A DNA stretch of 64,000 bases from the NCBI GenBank assembly GCA_030374805.1, contig JARGSG010000223.1, forward strand, positions 62,001 through 126,000, written 5' to 3'. The DNA is from Gracilaria gracilis. Lineage: Eukaryota; Rhodophyta; Florideophyceae; Gracilariales; Gracilariaceae. This document shows, one piece after another, positions 1 through 11,339 of the stretch. The position numbers and the translations under genes are program-made. Below the pieces are notes generated by a model. That model saw only the letters and a list, made by a program, of their open reading frames with translations. It did no database searches and was not told the origin of the DNA. Every line of letters begins with the position of its first letter. Position 1 is the first letter of the stretch.

Positions 1-985
1 TATAAAAACGCAACTATTCCGAAGTTTGATATTCATTTTCATAAACATATAAACTTATTCGTAGGGCGGTTTTCATGCTGGTGTCTATAAACTACGATTG
101 GGAGACAAAGAAAAGGTCAAGGTGTCTACGGCTCTAGCATAATTTTGGCCGTTCCGCAGTTCCCTGTATTATTTGAAGGCAAACCGAAGATTGTTCATGG
201 TAAGGGTATAATTAACATTTTCCAGCCTCAAAACTTTTTTATCCTTCACAATAATAGTAGTAAAACCTCTGCACGGTAGTGTCTTGATGAATGTGGGGAA
301 AAATATGTAGAAATGATTTGGAATAGAAAGGTAAAGGAACGGAAAGAAAGCAACTTGTTCATGTCTCAGCCACCTTTTATACTAACGCTCAGTGAAGCGT
401 AGTATTCAGAAAGTACTTGGAATATCTTCTTTATTCTCTCCAGTCATATTTCAATATTGCAGTACAAAGCATTTCAGAATTGTGACTAACATAAAATCAA
501 TGTAATCAAGATAGACGCTTTGCAGAATGGAAATCATGAATGATTGGACGAGAATATCTAAACGTGAGATCAATCTATCATGGGAGAGGTGTGAGAGAGA
601 GAGAGCTGCCAGTATTATAAATACGGTCTTAGAAGAAGCACCCTCCACCATACTGCCCTCTCTCTAATACTCTTTTCCTCATGATTCTAAAGGTTTCTTG
701 TCTCCTATTCTATCTTGAGGGTGTCGGTTGTCCTATTTCTCACAGTCGCTCTTGCTACCATGACCCTCAAGCGTCTAAAGCTTTCATTTCCTCTCCCGCC
801 TCTCCATTCTTCCCGCTTCCATCATCTTCACGCGTAATAGCTTTCATCGCCCATATCTCACTAACCATCGTCAATATGCACCAAAGATTCGGCTTCCGTG
901 TAGACCACACATCAGCAACTGCTCCCACACCAGAATCAATCTAGATATTTACACATTACTAACCTTCCTAATTAAATTCTCCATA

Positions 986-1076
986 ACATCATTTCTATCA
1001 CCGGTGCTGATTGGACGCAGATGCGCACCGCCTCTTGTCTTGGCGGAGTCCGAGCCCGATTCAGTCAACTTTTACA
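986..1076 (+). pseudogene. F-box-like fragment
   Basis: One plus-strand frame reads like an F-box core (a leucine-proline start, then ILHNIISITG and a later VRARF) but has a TAA just after the start of the box. It is the same short family as the copies at 1,348-1,512 and 1,554-1,670. F-box proteins link substrates to SCF ubiquitin ligases; at this length it can only be a fragment. Confidence 0.4.
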
Positions 1077-1111
1077 TTTCATAAACTAGCCTGTCTTTTC
1101 ATATATTATTA

Positions 1112-1340
1112 ATATTGTAACATGGAAGCTCTTTGACTATGGTGTTAAAGAAGGAGAGTGCGCTTTGAACTCGATTGTCTCAGCGTCCACCAATCTGAAA
1201 GTACTCAGTATCACTAGGATTTCAGCAGGCTCTTCATTCATGTAAAACTCCCAGTTATACTGAAAACTTTGTGATTAGTAGTACCTGAAACAATCTAGTT
1301 TAAAGCGCGCTCTCCGTCTTTAACGTCATAGTCAGGAAGC
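1112..1340. repeat. Imperfect foldback palindrome
   Basis: The segment with GTTAAAGAAGGAGAGTGCGC near 1,143 recurs inverted near 1,300-1,330, where the plus strand reads GCGCGCTCTCCGTCTTTAAC. The two halves meet near 1,225. The palindrome is also present in F2 (about 23,716-23,945) and in the right arm (about 29,170-29,400), so it is a fixed part of the flank unit. It resembles a small foldback or MITE. Confidence 0.6.
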
Positions 1341-1347
1341 GCCCATG

Positions 1348-1512
1348 TTAAACCACTTGTAATATGTGGTAAATCCAGTAAATACGTGCAATGTAAAATT
1401 GACGGAACTGGGCGCAGACTCTCCCAAGACGATAGGCCGTGCAAATCTGTTTCCGATGGTCACACGTGAAAGAAATGATGTGCAGCAGAACTTCATCCTC
1501 AAGGTCAGTCAT
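1348..1512 (-). CDS. Short F-box-like ORF
   Basis: From the ATG at 1,512 this reads about 54 codons. It opens with MTDLEDEVLLHIISF and a later RLGRVCAQFRQF, which resembles the F-box core (hydrophobic DEVLLHI, then an R-x-CxxFR end). It lies head to head with a related plus-strand copy at 1,554-1,670. Equivalent ORFs lie inside 23,955-24,230 (-) and 28,887-29,162 (+). It lacks any substrate-binding repeats, so it is either a remnant or a coding-like part of a repeat. F-box assignment is by eye only. Confidence 0.4.
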   Translation of the reverse strand: MTDLEDEVLLHIISFTCDHRKQICTAYRLGRVCAQFRQFYIARIYWIYHILQVV

Positions 1513-1553
1513 GTTTATATAACACCAGGATTCCTCTCGATATTTGAACCTGA

Positions 1554-1670
1554 ATGGCCTTCCTGATGATATTCTCCAGCACATCGTTTCTCTCACTGGT
1601 GACCATGAAACACAAATGCGCACGGCCTGCCTTCTCTGAAGAGTCTGCGCCCGGTTCCGTTAACTTTTAC
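1554..1670 (+). pseudogene. F-box-like fragment, inverted partner
   Basis: The frame starting LNGLPDDILQHIVSLTGDH is a good F-box core, followed by an in-frame TGA before RVCARFR. The F2 copy near 24,160 reads through that position (LLGRVSARFR). It is the inverted counterpart of the minus-strand ORF next to it, so the pair forms a palindrome of diverged coding-like halves. Confidence 0.4.
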
Positions 1671-1958
1671 ATTGCATGTACTTACGTGGTTCATCACATA
1701 TTACAAATGATGTAGCAAGGACGATTTCTGACTACGACATTGTAAATGACATTTTCGGCGCAAGATCAGAAACGGCGCGGGTGGTGACAGACCCTGGGGA
1801 GGAAATAGAAACGTAGCTCGAGAGTACCAGGTCAAAGGGGTCAAAACAGACCACCTTAGCTCAGTAGCCTGTAAAACAAGTACCAAAATGACAATAACTC
1901 AACACCTGGAAACGAACAGCAACACGACCACCCAAAACGAACACGATACAATAAACTT

Positions 1959-2465
1959 TCAGGTGCAGTCAGCCGAACTGGGAGTCATATAAAACCGCAG
2001 ACCAACTGAAACCTCTGACTGGGAAGGAGGCTGCGATAAATGTGATAAAATAGACAAAAGCCAACATGCATGAAACAAATCAGATTCTAATGCGCAGCTC
2101 AAGTCCTTCTGCGAAGCATAAAATATGTTCCACGATAGAGCTAGTGCAGCACAGCTGAATGAACAGATAGATACTTCAAACAAAATAGCGAACGATAGTG
2201 AATTGCTGACATGAAGAGAGAGTAGAATGTTCAGAGTGACGTGCTGGGTGCAACGTGGTAAATCAATACAAATCAATTGATAGATATCAAACAGCTCACG
2301 GGCGACCAGGACTCTAGGTCCGACACGGAGATTTTGAAAATGAAGAGGTAAACTTGAACCAAGACGAACAACAAACGCTAGCAGTGTGCGGTTCAAGTAA
2401 CGATGTGAAGCACAAAGGAAGAAACGCAACACAAGAATAAAAGAGAGCGCGGGAGACCAAACCAC
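1959..2465 (-). CDS. Hypothetical hydrophobic ORF in the flank repeat
   Basis: A 168-codon open frame with many Leu, Phe and Ser and no recognisable domain. The same frame lies in F2 (about 24,590-25,080, with at least one stop) and in the right arm (from about 28,114, also stopped). Of the three copies only this one is open throughout. It may be a non-coding repeat that happens to be open; I do not recognise it. Confidence 0.2.
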   Translation of the reverse strand: MVWSPALSFILVLRFFLCASHRYLNRTLLAFVVRLGSSLPLHFQNLRVGPRVLVARELFDIYQLICIDLPRCTQHVTLNILLSLHVSNSLSFAILFEVSICSFSCAALALSWNIFYASQKDLSCALESDLFHACWLLSILSHLSQPPSQSEVSVGLRFYMTPSSADCT

Positions 2466-3207
2466 AATGCAAGGTAGAAAAGGGGAAAGAATGAATGATG
2501 GAAAAGGGAAGCGCTGACTGTGCTCAATGATGGGATAGGTTGCAAATGGAGGGGATGGTCTGCCCCGAGTTGAGTCGTTCGTGATGTTTCGAACTCGGGG
2601 GTTTTATATAGGCAAATGTATTATTACATAGCTTCCATTCATGCATATGACATGTCCTCAAAATACCCGAATATCTAGCGTTGGAAGGGGAGCATGTCCG
2701 GGAGATGACCTTCCAGCAGGCATTGTCTGGTGATTTCTCTTTGACATTTTGTTCCAGCTCACCATGTCTTCTGAAGTACAGGTTGCACCATTTCACCTTG
2801 CCAGCGTGAAGTCTTTGGCTGCGCCTAAGGAGGCTGCCTGGTATGTGTATTAGTGCAAGTAGGGTGGAAGCTGCAGCAGTTCTGCGTGTTCACAATTTGT
2901 TAATACACTGCTGTCATCGACACCATTTGCCCAGATGCTGTCAACACAGCCTAAGTACCGTAGTTCAGGGCGCATGATAGATTTGTCAGCTATACGGAGG
3001 AAGTGGTATATTGGATGGTAGCGGCAATGCCAGGCCGTTGGAAATGAAATGAGGGGTTTATTGCACAGTTTGCTGGCGTTGCGCGCCGACGGCGGATTCC
3101 GTTGGGAGTTGTGCGCCCTCCGTGCAGAGCTGCATGAAGCCTGTATGAAGATGACGGCTGCTGAGTGCATCTACGGGGCTGGGTACAGGCTATGGTGCCG
3201 GTCCATG

Positions 3208-3396
3208 TACGTTGGTGTTATCGAAATGCTAGTTTTGGTACAAAAATAAAGGAAATGGAATTATCGGAATCGAAATCTTTTATCCAAACGTGAATGTGCC
3301 TCTCATTGAAATCTTATAGACGTAAAAGAACTGCATTATACTAATACTGCATCATAATTCAGTCTGATACCTCTAGGTAGACTCTAATGCAATGTA
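3208..3396. mobile_element. Remnant 5' end of an older element (E1)
   Basis: TACGTTGGTGTTATCGAAAT at 3,208 is followed by GCTAGTTT and matches the start of E3 at 25,814, in the same flank context (GCCGGTCCATG just before it). The match to E3 fades after about 100 bases. E2 begins at 3,397, so E2 seems to have landed in or replaced most of this older element. Confidence 0.6.
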
Positions 3397-3424
3397 TACG
3401 TCGGGTTTATCGGAATGCTAGTTT
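3397..3424 (+). repeat. E2 5' terminal inverted repeat
   Basis: Begins TACGTCGGGTTTATCGGAAT and ends GCTAGTTT. Five mismatches to the reverse complement of 22,589-22,616. CTAGTTT recurs at about 3,528 and 3,570, the subterminal repetition usual for Tnp2-class elements, where transposase-related proteins bind. Confidence 0.65.
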
Positions 3425-3944
3425 GGCGGTCAAAAATGACCGAATTAAAACGAACGAAAAACCGGTGCATTTATCCAAATTTGGAAGTATTAATTTCCGA
3501 AAATATTTCCACCCTTTCACTTGTGCTAGTTTTTTTCGAAACAATTATTCCAAATTGTTTCCATCTTTGCTAGTTTGGATGGAAGGGAAACTAGCATACT
3601 TTTTTTCGTTTATGGTAGTTTCGCAGCACAATGTAAGTGTGTTAGTGTCACCTACGTTCATGTATTCGAGGGCGAATGGCGAGATAGACACTTAGATAGA
3701 AACTTAATAGCTGTTTATCGAATAGGAATAGAAGTTCACAAATACATCGAATACCTTTTCAGTTTGTGGAGATCGGTTCACTAGTCAACATCTTTCACAT
3801 CAGGCATTCGTATACTAAATACATGAAAAGCCTTTGAATCACGTGCAATCATTTCCACCACTCTGTCCCACCGTCCATGCGCCATATTACGCTCCCCGCT
3901 ACGTACCCCCAATCCTCTCCAACACCCCCCCAACCTTCCACGCC

Positions 3945-6900
3945 ATGCCAAACTGCTGCTTTGAAGGCTGCTCCTTCTTCGCCCGCACCATCCCCGCCAT
4001 CCAAAGTCACCAGAAGAGATGCTACAATCGCCTCAACCCAAACAAGCGTTTCTTCTCCCCAGGCGGAGGCCTTCCCCACTTCTCCCACGCATCAAGCGTC
4101 ACAAGTCTACCCCCCACCTCCATTCATCTCCCCCTCTCACAAACCGCCCTTCCGACAACGACCCCATCGCAGACGACGACTCCTACCACCACCAGCAACT
4201 CCCCCTCTCCCTCCACACCCAGGACGCCTACCACATCGCCACCACCCACGTCTGCTCCATCTTTCCCTCCCCTTCTCTCCCTCCTCTCCCTTCCTTCCCC
4301 CTTCTAAACAGCCCCCACCTCGAACGCATAGTCCTCTACATCTCTTCCATCGCCTCCTCTCTCGGCCTCCGAAAGGCTGACGAACTCATCTTCCTCCTCC
4401 ACGACCCCAAATTCTCGAAATCCACCTTTTACAACGCCGTCTCCTCCGCCACCCAGTGTTTCAAACGTCACACAGACCTCTTCCAACACCGAGTCAGCAA
4501 CATTGGCTTCGCTCTCACCACCCTCTCCAACCCACAGCAGCTCTTCTCTACCACCATCTTCCAAAACGACCCCATTCAGGTCCTCAAACAACAACTCGCC
4601 CTCGCACACTTCCAAAACACCTTCTTCCACCCCGTCTCCCACACAACACCTTTCGGCTCTCCCGCTTTCGCCCATCCCATGGCCTCCACCCTCGGAAAAG
4701 AAGCAGTTCCCGCCCTCAAAGTTGCAATCATGCACTCGTCCAACGACTCCTGCATCCGGCACACTCCCGACTCCACCGGTATCGACTCCTTCATCGGCTT
4801 GGTCCAAATCTACTCCGACAAGTCTTCCACCTCCCTCAAATCCTCTTCCTTCACCCCCTACCTTCTTCACATCATCCTTCTCAACTTCTCCTATGCCTTC
4901 CGTCCCAAGTGCATCACCAAACACCTCACCCATCTCGAGTACTTGCCAACCTCTTTCCTCCCGACCAACCCCTCCCAAGAGAACGACTCCTTCCCCCAAT
5001 CTCCTCTCACATCCCCCGCCACAACAAAATGGAACTCATTAAGCTCGCCATCTCCAATCTTCTCGGTCCTTTCATCTCCTCCGGTCTCAACGGCTTCCTC
5101 TTCCGTGACGCCTATGGCGTTCTCCGCCACTGTCACCCAATCATCGCCAGCTACTGTGCCAACATTCCCGAAGCAAAATACGTCCTCGCCATCTCCCACG
5201 GAACCCGCCCCCAACACCCTTGTCATAGATGCACCGTCTTCCGCACAGACCTTCCCCTACACATTCAATCCCCTTCCCCCCGAACTCAGCACCAGACCCT
5301 CGCCGCACGCAAATTACACTCCACCCTCCTCCAACAATCACAAGACGCTCTCCTTGCTCGTAAGCCCATAATCTCCCGCAACACAAAGGAAAAAGCCCTT
5401 GAAGCCCTCCACTTCCTCTCCCTCGCAAAGTACTCCTTCCTCTTCGAATCATACCCTCTTCTCAACATCACCCCACTCCTCTCCCCTTACAACATCTTAA
5501 CCTTCGAACCACTCCACAATTTGCACCTCGGCGTCTCCAAGCTCATCAAGCTAGCCGCAATCGAGATACTCCGCTCAGAAGCACTCTCCACCACCCCCCG
5601 TTCCTCCAAGTCCCGTCGCCCTTTCAACTCCGTCCGCACTTCCATCGTTAAACATTCAAACACCATCCTCTCCGCCATCGAAAAGCACTCCCCCGCAAAC
5701 GGACTCCACATCGACTTCTTCACTTCCGGCAACGGTCAAACTCTCAACGTTTTCTTCACTACCGGCGGCCTGCGTGGTATCCTCTAAGCAAAAGACTACC
5801 GTACACTTGACATGGTCTTCCCCTTTATCGGCGCCTTCTTCGACCGATGCTGTGACAAAGTCGATTCAGCTCCCATCACTTCCGTCTTCTTCAAGTACTC
5901 AGACCTTCTTCTCGCCTCCATGCGATACAACACCTTCTCCGAATGGACCGATGCCCGCCTCACCGACCTCCACAACCAAATCCGCTCCTTCAAGCGCACA
6001 GCCGTACTCGTCCTCGTCCCCCACCACACTTCCAGCCTCGAAACCTCAAGTTTCACCTCCTCTACCACATTGTCGAGGACATTCGCCGCTTTGGAGGCCT
6101 CCACTTCAATGATGCCAGCATATTCGAGCACGCCCACACCCTCTTCAAATCCCACTACTCCAAAACCTCAAAGCGCAGGTCCACCGCACATCAAGAAACC
6201 ATTCGTGCCATCCACCGCTCCAACGTTATCAAGGACTGGAATCCCGTCTCCACAAACCCTTCCATAACCTCCTCCTCCCCTGGCCTCGCCTCCCTCCTCC
6301 AATCCCGAGAACCCAGTTTCGTCCGTGATTGCAAACACATCTGTTTCGCTGACCTAATCACTGCCCACAAATTCATTCGCTCCAATCCTCACCTCCCTCA
6401 CAAATCTTCAAGACCTCTTCCTCCCCGATACCCTATCCATTCTTGCACAATTCGGAAGAGACGCCCTCCCATCCTTCACCACCCTCTCTCTCGAAGTCCT
6501 ACAACTCACTGACAACTCCCCCGCCCTCCGTCAGGCTCGACTCACCATAATCAACTCCGCTTACGTCGTCGGCAGTTACATCCCAACACTCGACAACTAC
6601 ATCACAGAACGAAACGAGCTCACCCTCCAGGATCCTCCTGTCCCCATCATTCAACGAATTTTTGCCATTCCTCCTTTGGTCCATCCTAGTCCCCAAAGTT
6701 CTCCCACGTTCTCGTCACCGGCTCCACCTCCCCCCCTCCACATCCATCGTCTGGGTCTGCAAACTCATCTCCCTTCTTCGTTTCGCCCTTCCTTCTTCAA
6801 CTTCTTCTCCCAAGGAGTTCGCCTTCGTCCAGTTCATGGAACTCGTCCCACCCAGCGACGAAGTCGATCTCACCCTCAACTGCGTTTGCCTCCGATGGGC

Positions 6901-7146
6901 AACAGACGACGAACATAACCATACCATCCATCCAGATCCCATCTCTACCCACTCCACTTCCGATAGCGTTTCCCCTTGGTATGGACGCATGCCCTCTTCC
7001 TCAATCCTCAGCTTTGTTCATGTTCTTCGCCAGAACTACCCCGCTCCTCCTTCACTTCTCGTCTACACTGGCGCTTTCACCGATTCTATCTCAATCAGTT
7101 CTATCGAGGCCCCACTGCCAAGGCTTATTTACCATCCAACAAGTAG
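3945..7146 (+). pseudogene. Tnp2/Plavaka-like DDE transposase, frameshifted
   Basis: The first ATG at 3,945 opens MPNCCFEGCSFFARTIPAIQ, a Cys2-His-Cys finger like the N-terminal finger of Plavaka-type transposases. The frame then shifts near 4,020, near 4,990 and near 6,020, has an in-frame TAA near 5,785 (GGLRGIL stop AKDYRTL), and shifts again near 6,680 and 7,070. Recognisable pieces in order: PCHRCTVFRTDL (about 5,215), FEPLHNLHLGVSKL (about 5,505), KFHLLYHIVEDIRRFGG (about 6,045) with a downstream KTSKR, FAFVQFMELVPP, and a final NQFYRGPTAKAYLPSNK ending at TAG 7,146. These are family hallmarks of Tnp2-like cut-and-paste transposases. It cannot be translated as one protein, so this copy is dead. 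The right arm lacks the gene; E3 retains only its last part. Confidence 0.8.
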
Positions 7147-7305
7147 CCTCTATTCCCTCTTAGCTTCAGCTTCATAATAATTTCAACCCGCTTCCTCTCA
7201 AATGGGAGGAGTGAAGATACGCATGACATCAGAAAGAAGAAGCATCTCTTCCCCATCCTACACATACCTCCACCCCTTCCCCCCTCACTGCACCTCACCC
7301 TACCC

Positions 7306-10063
7306 TTAGTAGCCCGCCTCTTCCCTACCATCAACCCCTGTCCCTTTCCTGCGTTCCGCCTGGTGTGCCACCAACCGCCCGAAACTCGCGTCCTCCGGTC
7401 GACAGGCCGCTATGTAACAATCAAGAACTGCACCTAATCTCCGTGTCAGTTTTGCCATAAAATAGTCCTTCCTCACAGGTAGGTATATCTTCTCCCTCGA
7501 TGGTACCCACATCCCAACTGTCGCATTCTCCCAGAGTTTCCCGACACGCACCTCGGGTCTCCGTCCATAAACCCATCGTTCTCAAACTTCTCGGCATGCT
7601 CCTCCTGTAGCGATTGCCAGGCTACCTCCAGTATTCCTTCAACAACCCCAGGTAGATAATTCCGATACAAAGTAGAGAACAAAAGCTGTCTTTGCCTTCC
7701 ACGTCCCACAACCTCGTTCATAGTTTTCACCACATAGGCCATCCAGGCGTCAAGTCTCGCAAGGTGCATCACTGTCCCATCCACGTACTGCCGTTCACCG
7801 TTACTTTGCCTCTCCACTGCGTATCCCATATACTCCTCCAACACTGCCACCGCCATCCCATTCTTGAAGTACATATCTTCATCATCAATCTCCCATGGTG
7901 GCCCAACCGCACGAGACCCGGAATACGCAAGGTCTTCGAACCGGCTCGTTCTCCACGCACACAACTCAGTCCCCCCGCCCTCCTCCCTTCCCATCAGCTT
8001 CTCGCGCGCCTCCCCCATCTTCTGCTTTAGCTCTTCCCATAGCTCAGTTCCCTTAGTAGGTTTTGCACGTTTCGCAATCAAATCATATCCAATGATGGAG
8101 AAAAACTTGTCGCGAGCCGCCCGCTTCCGCACCCCCAATCACATCGCTTAATGTCTGCTTCATCCGCTGCCTCAGACACTTGTCCACATTCACATTATCC
8201 ACATACTCCTGTTTCCTTCCCGATTCTCGTATCGTCTCCCAAGTATCTCCTATTATTTCCGTCTCCACCACATACTTCAACAGCACATCACTTCCTCCCT
8301 CCGTTGATGGCGGATACGCTCTCATCGCATATGCCACTTGATACGGGCACCGAGGTACCATCTCCTTCTCCCCATCCACAAATATGCTGCCCTCTTTACT
8401 TTCTCCCACCATCTCACTGCTATTCTTCCAGCTCTTACCAAGATTCTCCATGTCAAAACCAAGATTTGACGCCTTCAACTTCGCATAGTGGAGACTCTTA
8501 TCATACACAGCCCTTGCAAATCCGTAAAAACATTCTGGCAGCTCTATATCATGCTTTTGACGTCTCTTCACTTCCTTGCCACACCTCCTTTGCTTCCTAC
8601 CCTTCAAAGTCTCCTTTAAACTTTCAATCACCACATTTAGCTGCTTCAGCTCCCCCCCTCACCCATTCCAATTCTTTCTGCGTGAGATTCAAACTCACCA
8701 TCATGGTACAGTGATCCTCCTTCATATTTCTTTGCTTTCCTTTCAACGAATTCACCGTCTCAACCAGTGCAGGCCTTGTCAACACGCGTTGGTTCTCTTC
8801 ATTTCCTTCTGCTATTCCTGTAGTTCCCATTTTCCTTGCTCCGTTCCTATCCCCACGATCCCCAGATTCGTCGACTCCTGTTTCATGCACATCGTCTTCA
8901 ATCCGTACGGCAACCGCATTATTCCTCACACGTATTCCTTCAGGTGTTCGTACCGCGGTTTCCACCAAGTTTTCTCCAGTTCTATGCCTGTTTCCGACAA
9001 CGACATCTTCTCTTTCGAATACCCTCCCATCCACTGTTATATTGTCTCTCACATTTTCATTCACTGATCCACCACTGCTACGTCCTACAACTCTCCCGGG
9101 CAAATTGTCTCGGAGCCATTCCACCTGTCCACATTGGCGTGGCTCCCCATTCCATCGCCCACACGCCCAACTCGCCTCCCACTGTACTATGCGTTTCCAT
9201 GCTCCCTCCTATGCCTCATACCTCCCACTTCCTCTTCCTCCCGCATCGCCGTATGTTGTGGTCCACCAGTTCTTTCTCTGCCCACCATTCGATTCCTCCT
9301 AACATCAACCACAACCTCCATGCCCTCGTTCCTCGCCTCCTGAACGCCTCCTCCTGCTTCTCTTTCGCGACCCCTCCCCTCCCAAATGCCAACCCCAGCC
9401 ACTATCTCTCCCACCTTCCCTCTAACACTACGGCTAACCATTTCACTAGTACTTCTTGCTATCGCCCTTCCCTCCCCCCACTGCGACACCCCCCCTTCTC
9501 TATGACATCTCCACACTCGCCGTCTTCTACAACTTGCGTGGAGTCAGCGCCCCTTCGCCGCCCACCTCTATTCTTACCGCCGCGCGCATTATCCCCCTGC
9601 TTTCCTCCTATCCCTCCCCTGCTTTCCTCCTATCCCTCCCCTGCTTTCCTCCTATCCCTCCCCTGCTTTCCTCTCCTCCATTTCCTCTCTCATGTGGAAG
9701 CGAAGTAGCTTGTGTTACCAAAGCACTTACCGTTCGCTCGGTTCGCTCCGTTTGCTTGGTGCGCTTGGTTCACACGGTTCGCTCGGTTCGCTCGGTTCGC
9801 TCTAAAAGTCGGCCTCGATCACGTCTCCCCGTGTTTTTCCTACCTTTTCCACGTCATCCGCTTCGAAAAGCGCGCAAACTACGCCAAATACCGCCCTCGC
9901 CATTTTCCACATCGCCGCTTCGAGGCGCACGCGTAGTACTACCCAAGCCATCCTGGCGACCCCGACATACCACCTCTGCACGCGTTCGCCCTTTTGACGC
10001 GCGTCCGCTTACATCCTTCGCATTCGCATTCGCATTCGCACTTCTCGTTTTACGTTACCTCAT
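7306..10063 (-). pseudogene. Gene X, basic repeat-rich protein of unknown function (left copy)
   Basis: Traced from the right-arm copy, which starts MGKHKTRSANANANA. Here the start at 10,063 is followed almost at once by a TAA. The N-terminal third is basic and repetitive: an Ala-Asn run, a Thr-Glu-Arg run (9,740-9,815) and Arg/Gly-rich stretches. The C-terminal part is better conserved, with pieces at 8,083-8,634 (CPYQVAYAMRAYPP, VVETEIIGDTWETI), 7,473-8,138 (DKFFSIIGYDLIAKRAKP, LARLDAWMAYVVKTMNEVV) and 7,306-7,551. Frameshifts separate the pieces. The C-terminal half also survives in E3 (about 27,150-27,740), so X is an old core part of the element. I do not recognise the family; it could be an accessory DNA-binding protein. 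Confidence 0.55.
9595..9685. repeat. Short tandem repeat, CCCTGCTTTCCTCCTATCC type
   Basis: About four copies of a roughly 22-base pyrimidine-rich unit inside gene X. The right arm has fewer copies around 43,420-43,490, which contributes to the length difference between the arms. Confidence 0.75.
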
Positions 10064-10560
10064 ATGGAATCGGACGACCACGATGCGCCCGGCGGTGCGC
10101 TCTAGATGTTGTCGCCACTCACCGTAAGACGTGTTCGCCGCTCGACGTGATCGCAGGTCCCCCGTGAAACGCACACCTCCACTCGACGTGTGGTAGAAAT
10201 ATCGCACCGTTTTAGTACTTTTCGGAATCACTTTCCGAAAATTGGCACGGAAATTTCACTTCCTGTACGAAACCGCACTGCCGAAAACTGTTACACTTTC
10301 ACGTGATATCACATGTACTCCGTATCTTCTATTATATGTACTTGAACGTCCACCCACTCCCCCGAATCCTATTTCCATTTTGTTCACGTCACTGGATGAT
10401 AAAAGTGACGACACCCACTCACTTGGAGGAGTTCTCGTCCTCCCCTGTGGAACACGAGAGTTAGAGAGAAAGCGTAATAAAATGTATACAATTCGATTTT
10501 ACACATACTATGGTACACCTTTCGGTTCTATAAGTCATAAATAAATTGAGCTCTAGTCGA
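10064..10560. other. Gap between gene X and SET gene
   Basis: About 500 bases between two minus-strand genes, conserved with 42,526-43,053. It must hold the 5' region of gene X. A plus-strand 100-codon ORF here is not kept in the right arm. No promoter motif is convincing. Confidence 0.4.
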
Positions 10561-11339
10561 CTACTATAGGATTTGGAGACGTACCCCATGTGTACTTTAT
10601 TCCATAATCTGCAAACAACTCTTCTCCTACTTCTACAACCCGAAGTGCCCCGGACGGCAAGCATTCCGTATTTTCTTAATTGAAGTGGAGTTCGCCCAGT
10701 TTCTGGGGTTCGACTCACCGCCACATTGGCAGTCCGTCGCTGCTCCAAGCCATCCTCCACGGCATCCCTATCTTTATCCCCTTCCATATATTTTGGGTCG
10801 TTAATTGTTCCACCACATGAAAATGGAGCGGGGACAATCCATACAGGGATTTTAGGTACTTCTCGTCTCCTTTCCGGGAGTTTCCGGAATAACTCGCCTC
10901 GCAGGCTAGCCTCCATTGCATAAGTTCGAAAACGTTCGGTGGTGGCTCCCGACAACTCTTCCCCATACTTCTTGTGTACCTCCTTCCTCTTCGTTAAGTC
11001 ATGGTACACTAAAGTTCCGTAAAAGAAACGTATCTATGCGTTCTTCATGAAACAGCGCGTGGTAAACACTCTTACTCCTGCGTCATGGTGACGAATCGAT
11101 GACTTCCCAATGCGAAAATTTCACATAGTGGCCTCCAGTGCCAACATTTCGTTCCAATCCAGGAGATTCATCTTCCCTTGCAACGTTTTTGGTCACTCAT
11201 GCAGCGCTTTGCGCCTGCCGATCATGGCCATACCCTTCTCCTGCCACATTGATGCCAGGACGTCTACAATATACGGTGGGAACTATTGATACTGTGGGAA
11301 GCCGGATGGAGCCTTCCATGATCGTGAAAGACGAGCGTT
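10561..11339 (-). pseudogene. SET-domain protein (left copy)
   Basis: Lies in the same frame as the methyltransferase upstream, behind a TAG at 11,340-11,342. The N-terminal half (DAGVRVFTTRCF) has four in-frame stops. The C-terminal half is open and carries GGTINDPKYM, RRTANVAV and LAVRG, then EELFADYG after a further shift. SET domains transfer methyl groups to lysines, usually on histones; the Asn in the ANV segment and the Tyr of DYG belong to the usual SAM and lysine pocket. This half complements the right arm, where the N-terminal half is intact. Confidence 0.65.

Larger units (their letters stand above)
1..3207. repeat. Flank unit F1, repeated at 23,364-25,813
   Basis: This stretch recurs in the same orientation at 23,364-25,813. 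Bases 1-330 match 23,364-23,700, and 1,112 onward matches 23,716 onward; about 780 bases (331-1,111) are present only here. Both copies end at the same point, where an old transposon end begins (3,208 here, 25,814 there). It holds F-box-like fragments, a foldback and a few short uncertain ORFs; I see no intact conserved gene. Confidence 0.8.

Noticed and set aside
3849..5226. Long minus-strand ORFs opposite the transposase (Gly/Glu/Val-rich)
   Set aside because: Antisense shadows of a proline/serine-rich C-biased coding strand; transposase motifs are on the plus strand.
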